Of a stretch of DNA of 64,000 bases, positions 13,301 to 24,726 are shown one piece after another. Position 1 is the stretch's first letter. Every line of letters starts with the position of its first letter. This DNA comes from Tribonema minus (lineage: Eukaryota > Sar > Xanthophyceae > Tribonematales > Tribonemataceae), in NCBI GenBank assembly GCA_017506865.1, contig JAFCMP010000113.1:496001-560000 (forward strand). Direction: 5' to 3'. The notes below the pieces were generated by a model. That model was not told the origin of the DNA. It did not search any database and saw only the letters and a list, made by a program, of their open reading frames with translations. The position numbers and the translations under genes were made by a program.

Positions 13301-16300
13301 TGATGCCCTGACAGTGCTCAGCGGCAGTTTTTCACCCATCAAGAACTGTTGGTGGACGCCGGCGAGTATCGTTTGAAGTATTGTAAAATTGTGGGCGCGC
13401 AGAGAGCGAGGAGAGCAGCCATGCATGACCGCCGGCAGGCGCCTCAAGCTGGGATAAGAACAAGTGATATGATCGCTGACACCAAACCAGCCTTACGGCC
13501 AGCGGGAACCTTCCGTTCCGTTGGGGCACCAGAACCTTCAAGAACTTGCCAGAACTTCCTAGTGAAACCCTTAGAACTGGACCGTGCCCTACCCACGAAG
13601 TATTGGACCATCTCATATTCCAACAGAAGTGGAGCGCTGGTGCTGTGTATGAGTGAAGCAGTCCTCGGAGGGCTGGGCTAGGGTTTGGGGTTACGGTTAG
13701 GCACTCAACAACAGCTTGCGAAAGGGGCTGCTGATGGACACTCGCTGATTGCGGTGTGCGCATCGAGGTGACGCTTTGTCGCTGCTGTTGAAAGCCGGCA
13801 TGCAGCATGTGAAGTGAAGCGATGGTGCTGCGTATGAGTGAAGCGGTGCTTGGAGGGCTGAGCTAAGGTTGGGGTTAGGGTTAGGCACTCAACGACAGCT
13901 TTCGAGAGGGGCTGCTGATTGACGCTCGCTAATTGCGGTATGCGCCTTGAGGTGGCGCCTTGTCGGCGGCAGTAATGTGGGCAGTGCCCAGCAGCCGTTG
14001 GTGAGCGCTGTCGCGCAGCGCGCAGACAAGGGCGCCTGCACAATACACTTGAGCGGCAGTGCTCAGGGCGAGGTGTAGACCGATCTCAACAGCACAAGCG
14101 ATCAGGAGAGGCCAGGGGTAGGGGAACGTGACTTCACCTGTAGCCTTAACTAGGCTTGACGTGAATGTAAATAGGTGCGGTGTCACGCGGTCTGAAATGC
14201 GCTGCAATGGTGGACATCACTCGCCGACACGCCAGCCCTGCTTTGATGCTGCTTTGTGGTTGCTAGACAGTTACAAACAGACAGAGGCGTTGAGCAATGC
14301 GGCAGTGTTTCTCATGCCTGCGAGAATCCCAAATCACCATTTTTCTTCATCAGTAACATCGACAACATTCAGTAGGGTCTCACAATATATGTATATGTAT
14401 ACCAACACTTCAAAAATCATACTTCTATGTGCATTGGAAGTCAACTTTACCTGGCGTGTCACAGCTCCGTTCGACAGCACGTCCGCCGTGGCGGTCTCAC
14501 AATAAATAAATCATGACATATCGATACTTCGAAGTATGCGCATTGGAGAGTCAACTTCACCTTGCACGTCACGGCTCCGTCGGGCAGCGCATCCACCGCA
14601 ATATATTTCAGGCCATACTTCAATATATGTGCATTGTAACGTCAACTTCACCTTGCGCGTCACGGCTCCATCGGGTAGCGCGTCCGCCGCAATACACTTC
14701 AAGTATATGAGTCAATACTTCAGAGTAAAGCATGGAAATGGAAAGTCAACTTCACCTTGCGCGTCACGGCTCCGTCGGGCAGCGCGTCCGCCGCAGCGGC
14801 GTCGTGGTCGGGGCTGCCCACGCCTGCTGCCACACGCAGCAGCCACTCGCTGCGGCGGGCACAGTCACAAGGGAAATGCAGGGCACGCTGAGCTGAGCGT
14901 TGTGCGCCGATGCGCTGATGTGTACCTACATACACATATGCACGCGCAGCAGCCACTTGCTGCGGTCACGCGGGGCACTCAAGTGAGGTGAGCTGAGCAT
15001 TGCGCGCCGATACTTCAACACCTACATACATGTGTGTACACGCAGCCACTCGCTGCGATCACACGGGGCATGTGAGCAAGCAGAAAAATGCCTGTCATCT
15101 GAGCTGAACAGCGCCGATATTTGGCTGTGTGCGGCGGGGGTCTTAGGATTAGGGTTAGGGTTAGGGCTAACCCTTACCCTGCAACTGCGCTATTGAGGCA
15201 TGCAGAACGAATGCGCTGGCGCAAAAAGCTTGGGTTTGATCAGATAACACCATGCTCACAGGCTTTCGTGGATGACAGTGGACGGTAAAAAACATACCCA
15301 CCATTGTGGCGCGACATGCGCAGGGCACAGCGAGCGATGCAACGTGGCGCATACTTCAACGACATCACTCTCACCACCTACATGCTTCAGGTGCTGTGCA
15401 TCACTGCTTCGAAGGACGACGCTTCCGAAGTTTGTACACACGCTGCGCTGGCCACCTACGCGCACGAGGTCAACGCCTCGAAGTGTGTCACGCGCTGCAC
15501 TGGCTGCCTACGCACCTCGTGCGCTGCGTCAAGACGTGCCACGCGGCGGCCAAGCTGGCCAGCAGCTTGAACGCGAGAGAGATGATTATGTCCAATAACC
15601 TGCCAAGTTTATTTCAAGTACTTCTAGTAAACAACTTGAAGCAATAAATGACGTCTAGGCGTAAACATTGGCCATAGATGGTCACACATAGTTCAAAATT
15701 CAACCAGACCTTTAAGATTACAGACATCTTGTGTAACAGCCCTCGCGTAGAAGTACCTCGTGCGCGGCGTGAACACGTGCCACGCTGCGGCCTGCTGTCC
15801 AGCAACTTCAAATACATCACTTCAACTGTGCGTAACCATTTCAACGAGTGTGTGCACGCTTCATCTACATCACTTCAACTACCTGAAAACTGTGTGTACA
15901 AACAATTTCAACAAGTGTGTGCATGCTGTGCTAGCTACCTACACACCCACCTCGTGCGCGGCGTGAAGACGTGCCACACGGCGGCCATGCTGTCCAGCAG
16001 CTCGCCGCACGTGCGCACGCCCACCAGCGACAGCGTCTTCTCCATCACCTTGCCGATGCCGCCAATCTGAGCAGGGCAATAGCGAACCGCATGTGTGAGT
16101 GCATGCGCACACGCGGTGTGCACGCAGGGGCGTTTCTACAGCAACGCTCAGAAGCGACAGCGGCTTCTCCATCAGCTTGCCGATGCCGCCAATATGCAGT
16201 GCGGCAGTGACAGACGCGTGCATGATTGATTGCACGACGCGCAGGCAAACACGTACGGGTCGCTCCTGCAGCAACGCTCAGAAGTAACCATCCATCTTCT

Positions 16301-19300
16301 CCTGATGATGATCACATTGCCGATGCCGCCAATCTGCACCGCTGCAACGACAGTCCGGGCGGTGGTGTGGGTGCGCACGTACACGCGGGGCGTGCACTGG
16401 CAGCAACTTTCACTGAACCTAACCCTAGTTTTATCCTTGCGGACCAGCAGGTCCCTGAGGATGTCGGCCGCCGCACCTGATCCTGATCGTGACCCCCTAC
16501 CTCCTGGACCTGACCCAACCCAAACCCCACTTCTGACCTTTTGGAGTCCCTGAGGAAGGCGGCCACCTTGCCTGACCCTACCTGTTGGACCCAACTGCAA
16601 CCCTGACCCTAGTTCTGACCTTGCGCACGGGCAGGCCCCTGAAGAAGTCGTCACTTCGCCTGACCCTACCTGACCATAACCCTAACCCTGGTTCTGACCT
16701 TGCGCACGGGCAGGTCCCTGAGAAAGTCGGCCACCTCGCCGGCGCCCGAGCCCAGGCAGAACTGTCCGTCCGGCTTGCGCTTGTCGGCGCAGACCTTGGC
16801 CAGCATGAAGTTGCAGGCGATGCCGGCGCTGGCCGTCAGGCGCGTCACCTCCTGCGCGTCACACGTGAAGTTGCATCACACGTGAAGTTTGCTTGTTTAG
16901 GGCGCGCGATGAGCAGAACTTCAAGGTGGGGCGCGTCAGCTCCTGCGCGTCACACGACTGGCATCAGTGTACCCCATTCTGCCAACGCTATATGCCTGCA
17001 ATAGTCCCGATGTAGGAGATGCACTTGTCGAGCAACATACCTACCTGAGATGTGCGGGCGGTCGGGAGGGGTATCAGAGGCAGTGGGGGCATTTACTAAA
17101 CACGTGACGTGCACAGTCGACGCCCAAAGAAGCGTACTAGACATTCAAGTCCCTACTGCAAATTGAAGTACGAGGCATGTGACTCGCCTTGATGCGCGCC
17201 CGCATCTCCTCCACCGCCGCCGCCGCCTCCTCAAACAGCTCTGCAGCGTCGTACGACACTGCAGGCCCAGCCGGCGAGCCGCTGCCAGTGCCCTTGCTGC
17301 GCCCGTCACTTGACGATCGGCCTTCAGCAATGGGGGTATGAGGGCCACGGGCAGCGGCGGCGTCTGCATGGGGAGTGGTGGGGGCGTCCAGGGGGGGGGG
17401 GGGGGGGGGGGGGGCAGTTGGCAGGGGGTTGAGGGGGGGGGGGTGCAGGCATGGACATCGCCGTGTGGTATCATATTGCATGCCCATCCGCAGCACGTCG
17501 TGTACGCATGCAACGCAGCAGCGCTCCGCACGTGATCGCAAAGAGTCACCTGCACGAGCGCGCGGGTGCAATGCAGGGGGCCAGGGGTGCAATTACCAGG
17601 GGTGCATCTGGCCGCCGAGTGCTGTCAAGCATGACATAGGTACTTGTGCGCCTTGGCATTTGCATTTGACATTGCGTTTCGCTGCGGGGGGGCAGGAATA
17701 GGGGCCTAGCGATCCGCTGAGCGCTGTCAAGCTTATCGAAGGGACGTGGGGTGTCTGTGCCTTGGGATGATGTTTGAAAGGGGCAGATACCAGCTTCGGC
17801 AGCGCCGGCACCTGAGCAAATGTACACAGCATGGGGATGGGATGGGGGGGCGGGGGGGGGGGGGGGGGGGGCTACATTGAGGGGGCTACCAGCAACCTGA
17901 TCCCGCCAGTAACATGCTCATGCGTCTTGCAAGAGGGAAGGCAGGCGCGCACGCAAACCTGCATCGGCTCATCAGACCTGCGGGTACATGACATGTGTGC
18001 ACGGCTGCAATAACGTCTCCAAAAATACACCTTTCTGTAACAAAAAGTCATCTGTTGACCCTGTACCTGCTTCTTGTCCGGTCGCGGCCGCCGCTGCAGC
18101 TGCTGCTGCTGCTGCTGCCACCGCCAGCGGCGGCGTTACTGGTTCACAAGCTCCGCCCCCGTGCGGCTGCTGCTGCTGCTGCCGCTGGCGCCTGCGCCGG
18201 ATGCGCTCCTTGACACAGTTCGTCATGTCCAGATATGCCTCGTCCAGGCTGTACGCTCGGCAATGCGGGTCATATTCTGCAAACACTGCCTGAATCTGGT
18301 CTGCGGCATCAAAGCATTTATGAAGCAATTGCCATTAGAATCCTCGCTCCCATGCAGGTTGAGCACGATGCACACCGCTATGTATGCATATGCCTGGGGC
18401 AGAGGCAACGCGCATGGCGATCGCTTCCGAAGCATCATGAGACTGGTGCACACGGACACCGCGCGAAAGTTGTCGACCGCGTCTGCCCCCCCCAAGCGGA
18501 GCTGTATGACAGGGAGGGACTGCACGTTGGACACGGAAACGACGGGACGCTGCGGCGCCCACAGGATATGGAGACCGAGCTTCGCAAGTATACAGAGGTC
18601 TGCGGCGTCAAATCAGGATGGGCAATTGCCATCAAAATCCTCTATTCCATGCCCGCTGAGCACGACGCGCCCAACGCTGCGGATCGCATGCCGCGGTACA
18701 TGGTTAGGGTTAGGGTCAGGCATGGTTGGGACGGGACATGCTGCTGTCGCATGCAGGTACATATAGGTATGCACAGGTATGTCTAGAAGTACGTTGGAGG
18801 CGACGTATATGATGGTCGCTGTGGAGCATCATGGCTGCGACATGCCTTCTCAAAGCTAGCGTGGCAGCACGACTTGTATTGTGGCCGTGCAGGATGGGCG
18901 TTGCGCACACACCGCTGAGCATCACCGCATACGGGCATGTACATACATTGTGGGTGTGCGCGGGTTCGAGACACCATGCGCGTTTGGCGGCGACACGCAT
19001 GGTAGCAACGCGCATTGCATTGGAGCATCATGCTGCCACTGAGCATCACGGGCGGCACATGCGTACGTGCAGGTTGGGACACACAGCACGCTGTCGACTT
19101 CATGCCTGATTCTTTTGAGGGACGCAAGCCTCGCGAACGGGCATGCACATCATGGTATGCCGTTGCCACATCATGCGCCTTTGACGGCGACGCGCATGAT
19201 GATCGCTGTGGAGCTTCGTGCTGCTATGAGACATCGAGCGCCGCAAATGGGTATGTGCAAGCCTAGAGCCAGAGCACACTGTCGTCTTTGTGCCTTAACC

Positions 19301-22300
19301 CTAACCCTAACCCAAGCCCTTCGGCGCGACTTTGACCCTGCAAGGCTGTGCAGGTATGTATGTATTCATCTCACCTGCGGCAGCCTTGTATTTGGTGAAG
19401 TTGGGAGGCACAAAAACCTGCATGCGCAAAGAGGAAGGGTGGGAGAGCACCGGTGTGCAAGCTGTAACCGAAATTCGGCGCCCATTGCAGCAAGCTATGG
19501 CGCTGAGGACGTCATCGCTCCTTCGGTTTGGTGGTAGCACCAACTCACCAACACATGCTGTTGGAATGCTGACAAGACCTGAATACTATGGAGACACCAA
19601 GGAATGCACATGAAGGCGCCCGCATTTGGCTTCCTGCTGGTGCAACCTCCGGCCACTTACGGTCATACTTGACTGTAGACTCCACCCTGAAAGGTGTCGC
19701 CCCCAGTCGCGCCCTGACCGCTGTGCTGGGGCCACCAATGCATGCGCTCTGCCATCGGAAAGTGACTAATTGCTCGACACACGCCCTGAGTCACGGCTGC
19801 CCATTCAACGATGCTCACCAGCAGCATGGGCACGAGGCAATGCAAGTCCCAGCGCTAGGGCGGGTCGAGCCTCGCCGCTTGCCGCGACGCACGGCACTGA
19901 ACGCTGCTGAGAAGCCTCAGGGCTGAACGCAATGCGCAGCGTACGATGCTGGTCACCAGCCTCGCGGCGCGACGCGACGCGCAGCGCACGATGCTGCTCA
20001 CCAGCCTCGTGGCAGGATGCGGGTATAGTAGGCATTGACCTTTGAGCAGCATGTGCAGAGATACGGGTAGGTTTGAGGAGGGAACTGCTACCGAAAAACA
20101 GTGCTCAACAGCGTCACGGCTCAACGCAAATGCGCAGCGATGCTCAGCGGCCTCACGCGATACGCAGCGCGGCGCTCACCAGCTCGGGGCAGAGCTGCTT
20201 GCCGATGAAGCCGGGCATGGCGCTGCGCACGCCGAACCTGCCCGCACGAACGAACGAATTGCATGGAGGCAGCGGCAGTCAGCGTCGGTTACAAGTGCAA
20301 GCAGACTTCGCACTGCAGGCAGACACCGACTGTCAGTGTGAAATTTGAAGACGTATGACGCAGCGGTACCGATGCGCTGACTGCGCAGCAAGCATGCCTG
20401 GCAGTGCGTTGGCGCGCACTGGCGATACAAGTAGCGCTGATGCGCGCCTCCGGTGCCCCGGCTGCACACGAGCGTCATGAGGGTTTTGGCGCTGGGGTCA
20501 GCGCTCGGCACATGTGGCAGATGAGAAGCTGGTGCCATTGGTGGGGGACGGTGGCGCCGGGTGTCGGCAAACGGAGGTGTCAAGCAAAGGCGGCTGCGAA
20601 TCGCCAGGGTGGTGGTGTGAGTGCCAGGACCCCGAGCGGGGAGCAGATGGCGGGCCTGATGCAACGGCGACAGAGCAGAAGCGGACGTCGCCGCAGACAC
20701 ATTGAGCGCGCGCACGTAAATCCAAAGTCGGTACGCTCGCTTGCGGCGGCCCTTGAACGCCCTGCTGCCAAATGACAGCGCGCCCTGCTGCCAATTGACA
20801 GCAGAGGCTCGTGGATCGAGTGCTGGAGAGCGCGTGGCTCATGCTGCGTCAGGACGCCGCTCTCGCCGCATCCATCGCATAGGCCACGCCCGCACATGCG
20901 TGTGCAGCTCCGGAAGCGCATGCACCCCAATACTGCGGGTTAGGGTTAGGCTAGGAGATCCGCCGCTCGCTGCCAGCGCAGCACCCTGATGCCATGCAGC
21001 GGCGCATACCTGCGCTGCCCGTCACCACCCAGCGCTCAGCGCTCTGCGCACCTGCGCGCCGCGTCACCCATACCTACATACCTACTACTCACCACCCAGC
21101 GCTCAGCGCCCCCACGCACCTGCGCGCGTCGCCCCGGCGCCACGCAGCAGGCTCACCTTCAGCAGCGCCGTGCAGCAGTACCTACCTACTGCACGCCAGT
21201 AGTGCACGACTACAGGGCCCGACGCCTCCAAGCGCCTGCGCATGCGGAGCAGCGTACCTGCCTACTGCCAGTAGTGCAGCGCTCAACTACAGTAGGTGTA
21301 GGTATATACATGTACCTGCCTACCAGATCCACGCACCTGCGCGCTGCGTAGTTGGCGGTGCAGATCATGCCCTCGCCGCCCACCGCCATGGGCTTGTCGG
21401 CGAGAGCGGGGTCGTCGCGCATCTCCACCGCTGCGATGGCGGCGGCGGCGGCGGCGCGAGCGGCGGAGCATTGGTCAGCAGAGCTCCATACGCGGCGGCA
21501 CGCATGCGGCGGCTGCGATGCCATCGATATCGTAGCATCAGCTGTGGTCCTAAACCTAGCCCTAGAGCAGGGTCGTCGCGCATCTCCACCGCTGCGACGG
21601 CGGCGGCCACAGAGCAGCAGTCAGCAGTGCTGAGCACGCAGCTCCGCGATGCGGATTCAGCGCCGCCATCAGCAGTTTAATAGCGCTGCAGCCCTAAAGC
21701 TAGCCTTAGCGCGGGGTCATCGCGCGTTGCCACCACTGGCGATGGCGGCGGCAGCGCAAGCGGCGGAGAAGCGATCAGCAGCGCTCAACGCATGGCGGCA
21801 CGCATGCGGCGGCCGCAACGCCATGATTATCGTAGCGCTGGCTGTGGTTCCAAGGGAGTGTGGGGTCGTCATCGCGCATCTCCACCGCTGCAGCGGCGGC
21901 GGCGGCCACAGAGTGGCAGTCAGCAGGGCTATAGCACACTCAACTGAGGATAAATGCACAATACAGCACGCCGATCTTACATGAAACACACAGACAAGTA
22001 CGCTGCTACAACAGACACTGTTCTGCTGCACATGAGTGGTCAACGGGCAGCAGCGCGCAGCGGCGCTATGCGGAGCTGAAGCCCTAAACCTAGCCATAGC
22101 CGGGATCGCCGCGCATTGCCACCGCTGGGAAGCTGTGGCGGCGGCGGCAGCACGAGCGGCGCAGCGCCGGTCAGCAGCGCTCGATGCGCGGAGGCACGGG
22201 TGCGGCGGCCACAATGCCGCCAAACCTAGTGCTGGAGCGAGGTCGTCGTCACGCATCTCCATCGCTGCGACGGTGGCGGCCACAGAGCAGCAGTCAGCAG

Positions 22301-24593
22301 CTCTGCAAGACTGCCAACTTGACGGCTGCCGATTCGCCGATTTGTGTGACATAAAGGCCTGCTGGGGGCAGGGGTAAGTATGTAGGGGCCTCTCTCACCT
22401 GCGTAGAACTGGTCCATGTCGCAGACGACGCAAACTGCGCAGGCAGAGGGAGGCAGACACAGGCAGCAGCGCTCAGATTTGCAGTGCGCGTGCACGCGTT
22501 GCGCAACGAAGCGCTGCAGCGTTTCCGAGTGCGCGAGCGCGCTCGCATGACGCCCCGCAACCGCCTTGTGCAGTGGCAGTCAAGGCAGCGCTTGGCCCTA
22601 GCGCGCCCTTCCAGCGCTGTGCTGTGCTGCGGCGCCTGTGAGACCATACCCCTCGCACTGGCCCCAATGCAGGGGGATGCGTTGAAGCGCGCTGCTTCAT
22701 GTCCGCACGGCCAGTGGCGAATGCGTCAAGGCGCAGTAAGCATGCACAACCCAAGCGGACCGTACACAGAGCCTCCGGCGGCCAACGCACTATTGTCTGT
22801 GCGCAGCGCGGTCGACGTCCCCTGCCACCTAGGGTTAGGGTTAGGCGTCATCTTGCCTCCAGCGGCTGCTCAGTGCGACTGCCGTGCGCGCATTGAATGC
22901 GGCTGCCCGCGGAAGCCGCACAACAATAGATCTACTACACGTAATATGTACCCTGTCCGCACTCCTAATCCTGCCTCTTACCCAAACCCCATCCGCTCGC
23001 TGCATGCGACTTCATAGGGCCCACGTTTGTCTGTTTGTCCTGCGTTAACCCCAACTAAGTCTGCACGCTGCATGGTCCCTGGCAATGGGTCAGCAAGGTT
23101 CGAGCTGACCTCTGGCTGCTTCCCTGGTGCTTGCCTGGTGCTACACCCTGGGGCCTCGTCGCTGTATGTAACCAGGGTCCACTTGTGTCTGCTTGTCTGA
23201 TCTTGATCTTGTCCTTCTCAGCACGCTGCATGGGACTACATTTTACACTGACGTTCATGGCAAGGCTCATCTCTGTCCGCTGCGTGGCGCTCACCTTGTC
23301 GTGATCTGCCCCCTGCATGGACTACAGCTCACCTCTGTCTGGACGCCTGGTGCTAAGCTTGTGCAAGTTTGCTGAATGCTAACCCTGTTACCAACATCAG
23401 CCTGAACGCCTCATGCCAGGCTTGTGCAGCTTATGGTCAGCATCAACCCTATTTCCAACCTGACCCTGCCTGCTCCTGCTCCCTGCTCGCAACTAAGGCT
23501 CACCTCTGTCCGCCTACAACTAGGGCTCACCTCTGTCCGCTTGCCTGGCGCGCTCGGCGCTCAGCTCCAGCGCCGCCTGCTCGATCCTGCGCTCCAGCCG
23601 CCGCCTGGTAGCGTCATCGAACGTGCGCATCTTGCGCTTCATGTCCTGTTTGCGCACGTGCGCGGGCAGCAAATGCATGCGTGTCGCCGTTGCTGAGAGG
23701 CGTGGTGGTGAAGGTGGCATGCGTGTGCTTCACAGCGTGGATGATTGCTGCAACAGAGTCGAGCGTCCATAGGCGTGACCATGGCGGTTGTTTGCTGTTT
23801 CATGGAGGAAGCAGCGAATAAGCGGTTCTGATGATTATGCAGCCGCACAAAATGTCGACGTCTGCGTGGCTGTGCCCTCTGTGCCACTTGCAGCAACGGC
23901 AACCCCAATGATTGTTGTTGAAAGTAGACTTTGAGCACTGCACACAGGGAAACACTCGCGTCAACAGCGGTGCTGCTTGACAGCTTGGTTCCCAAGACAG
24001 GTGTGCCAGTGCAACGCTATTCGTTGGTTGACGCATGCGCCATATGACAACAGCATTGGGGTAAGCCGACATGCTGGTCGTAAGTGCCACCAACATGAGC
24101 ATCCTTTGTCGCTGTGAACAATTTGGGGTCCTCGAAGTACTTCAACTTGTTGTCGAGGTCCCAGCTCAGCTCAGCTCACCTCCAGCTTCTGATCCACCTT
24201 GCTGTCCTGCTTCTCCGCATGCTTGAAGAAACGGCTCTTCTTAGACATCTGCGCAGCAGACAGCACATGCGCGATGAGCGTGGCATGCCTCCGCAACAAC
24301 AACACCGCAAAAACATTTTGGCGCCAATCGCGTCCTGTGATGCTTACCTCGTAGATGACCTGATTGACATGATGCTTGTCTACGCCCCTCATGCCAGCCT
24401 TGTCATTGGTGAAAACAAACAAGTGGGATTTGTCATCCCCCGTCGTGGCGTCGGGAGCTGCTCCAGCAGCACCAACTTCATGACTTGCAGCAGCAGCAGC
24501 AGGTGTTGTGTCCTGTTGCTTCGCGGGCTGTTGCTGCTGTTGCTCCTGCTGCGGCTGCCGCTGCCGCTGCTTATAGGGATTCAGCTTCTCCAT
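10347..24593 (-). CDS. POLK: DNA polymerase kappa (Y-family translesion polymerase), 15 exons, about 826 residues
   Basis: This error-prone polymerase copies past bulky minor-groove lesions in the nucleus. Exons: 24593-24348, 24248-24180, 23645-23531, 22434-22399, 21430-21337, 20237-20180, 19417-19375, 18300-18067, 17363-17188, 16851-16699, 16066-15951, 14849-14756, 13307-13173, 12327-12166, 11096-10347. Every phase matches. N-clasp: NDKAGMRGVDKHHV. Palm: CDMDQFYA (metal-binding Asp, steric-gate Tyr), AAVEMRDDPALADKPMAVGG, RFGVRSAMPGFIGKQLCPEL, then FAEYDP and SLDEAYLD with the catalytic Asp-Glu. Exons 8-9 carry a low-complexity insert where the human enzyme also has one. Thumb and fingers follow with LTASAGIACNFMLAK and IGGIGKVMEK. 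The little finger has ISKERTF, LKTVEFDVLTRA and LRLRLMGVRVSQF. The last exon has a polyglutamine run, one UBZ finger (CPICG...HVDLC; human has two) and a C-terminal IEDFF, a PIP-box-like tail. The exon 9 donor is GC (AAG|GCGAGT). Confidence 0.95.
10488..10535 (-). CDS. POLK: UBZ-type zinc finger and polyglutamine run inside the last POLK exon
   Basis: On the minus strand a run of eight CAG codons (10509-10532 region) directly precedes the ubiquitin-binding finger CPICG. Its second half, NMHVDLCLN, follows toward lower coordinates (to about 10435). In known Pol kappa this finger binds monoubiquitinated PCNA. A polyglutamine tract abutting the finger is unusual. Confidence 0.8.
11880..12046 (-). 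repeat. Echo copies of the POLK exon 14 donor edge
   Basis: The true edge is at 12150-12190 (GGGCAG|GTGAGCGCTGCCGC). Two copies lie downstream in the intron at about 11880-11915 and 12010-12046. Each keeps GGGGGCAGGTGAGCGCTGCC and the following intron bases, including a CAGTAGG(T/G)AGGT-like block. Confidence 0.75.
12690..13078 (-). repeat. Echo copies of the POLK exon 13 donor edge
   Basis: The true edge (GGGCGCGTCGTGACGTTGAAG|GTGAG, read on the minus strand) is at 13165-13215. Four degraded copies lie downstream at about 13043-13078, 12905-12955, 12808-12845 and 12690-12730. Three keep a donor-like GTGAG or GTGGG after the ACGTTG(A/C)AA core. Confidence 0.7.
14440..14700 (-). repeat. Echo copies of the POLK exon 12 donor edge
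   Basis: The true edge encodes ADALPDGAVTRK and ends AAG|GTGAAGTTGAC near 14756. Three copies follow at about 14640-14697, 14552-14612 and 14440-14495. The first is almost perfect (ADALPDGAVTRK again), and the others are progressively changed. Their spacing is about 85-110 bp. Confidence 0.85.
15500..15812 (-). repeat. Echo copies of the POLK exon 11 donor edge
   Basis: The true edge is at 15945-16000 (GCCGTGTGGCACGTCTTCACGC on the minus strand, split here as GCCGTGTGGCACG and TCTTCACGC). Two copies are at about 15750-15812 and 15500-15572. Both keep the GGACAGC / GTGGCACGT core and the CGCACGAGGT donor context. Confidence 0.8.
16140..16342 (-). repeat. Echo copies of the POLK exon 11 acceptor edge
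   Basis: The true exon starts at 16066 with ATTGGCGGCATCGGCAAGG. Two copies lie upstream in the intron at about 16143-16200 and 16285-16342. Both begin with the same IGGIG-coding bases and then drift. Confidence 0.85.
16430..16662 (-). repeat. Echo copies of the POLK exon 10 donor edge
   Basis: The true exon ends FLRDLPVRK at 16699. Downstream copies at about 16618-16662, 16540-16568 and 16430-16472 would read FFRGLPVRK, FLRDSKR and ILRDLLVRK. Runs of CCCTAA/CCTGAC-like sequence separate them. Confidence 0.85.
17394..17443. repeat. Poly-G tracts
   Basis: Long G runs occur at 17389-17413 and 17431-17441 (broken by a few other bases), just upstream (in gene orientation) of the POLK exon 9 acceptor. 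On the transcribed minus strand they form a poly-C, pyrimidine-rich tract. A similar run is at 17846-17871. Confidence 0.8.
18590..18670 (-). repeat. Echo copy of the POLK exon 8 acceptor edge
   Basis: The bases around the exon 8 acceptor (18295-18365) recur here. They include TCTGCGGC(A/G)TCAAA and GCAATTGCCAT(T/C)A(G/A)AATCCTC. The copy lies upstream of the exon, as for other acceptor-edge copies. Confidence 0.65.
19885..20015 (-). repeat. Echo copies of the POLK exon 6 donor edge
   Basis: The true edge (GAGCTG|GTGAGCGCCGCGCTGCG on the minus strand) ends at 20180. Copies at about 19985-20015, 19940-19970 and, weaker, 19885-19920 keep GAGGCTGGTGA(G/C)CAGCATCG. Confidence 0.65.
21571..22287 (-). 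repeat. Echo copies of the POLK exon 5 acceptor edge
   Basis: The true exon starts at 21430 (CGCAG|CGGTGGAGATGCGCGAC). Five copies lie upstream at about 21571-21615, 21713-21757, 21860-21911, 22102-22145 and 22239-22287. Each has the Ala-coding GCCGCC lead-in, an acceptor-like CAG in at least three, and the VEMRDD-coding core. The copies break off after about 30 exon bases and pass into CTAAACCTAGC-like sequence. Confidence 0.9.
23016..23523 (-). repeat. Echo copies of the POLK exon 3 donor edge
   Basis: The true edge at 23524-23550 (plus-strand view GGGCTCACCTCTGTCCGCTTG) recurs at about 23498-23523, 23318-23345, 23258-23287, 23172-23198, 23098-23125 and 23016-23042. Identity falls roughly with distance from the exon. 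Confidence 0.75.
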
Positions 24594-24726
24594 GCCGCTG
24601 CCCGCCTTTGCGGTTGAACGAGGGGCTCAAGCCGCTCAACTTTTCCTTTGATTTGCAACATCGATCAGAACTTCACCATCAACTTGACGTTATATATTCC
24701 TGAGCCAACATCTAGGCATAATAGCC
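24594..24726. promoter_or_regulatory. Compact divergent promoter between POLK and the dioxygenase gene
   Basis: Only 133 bp separate the two start codons, which point away from each other. The spacer contains GTTATATATTCC near 24690, an AT-rich element readable as a TATA-like box on either strand, and a TTTCCTTTGATTTGCAAC segment. Any 5' untranslated regions must be very short or overlap. Confidence 0.55.
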
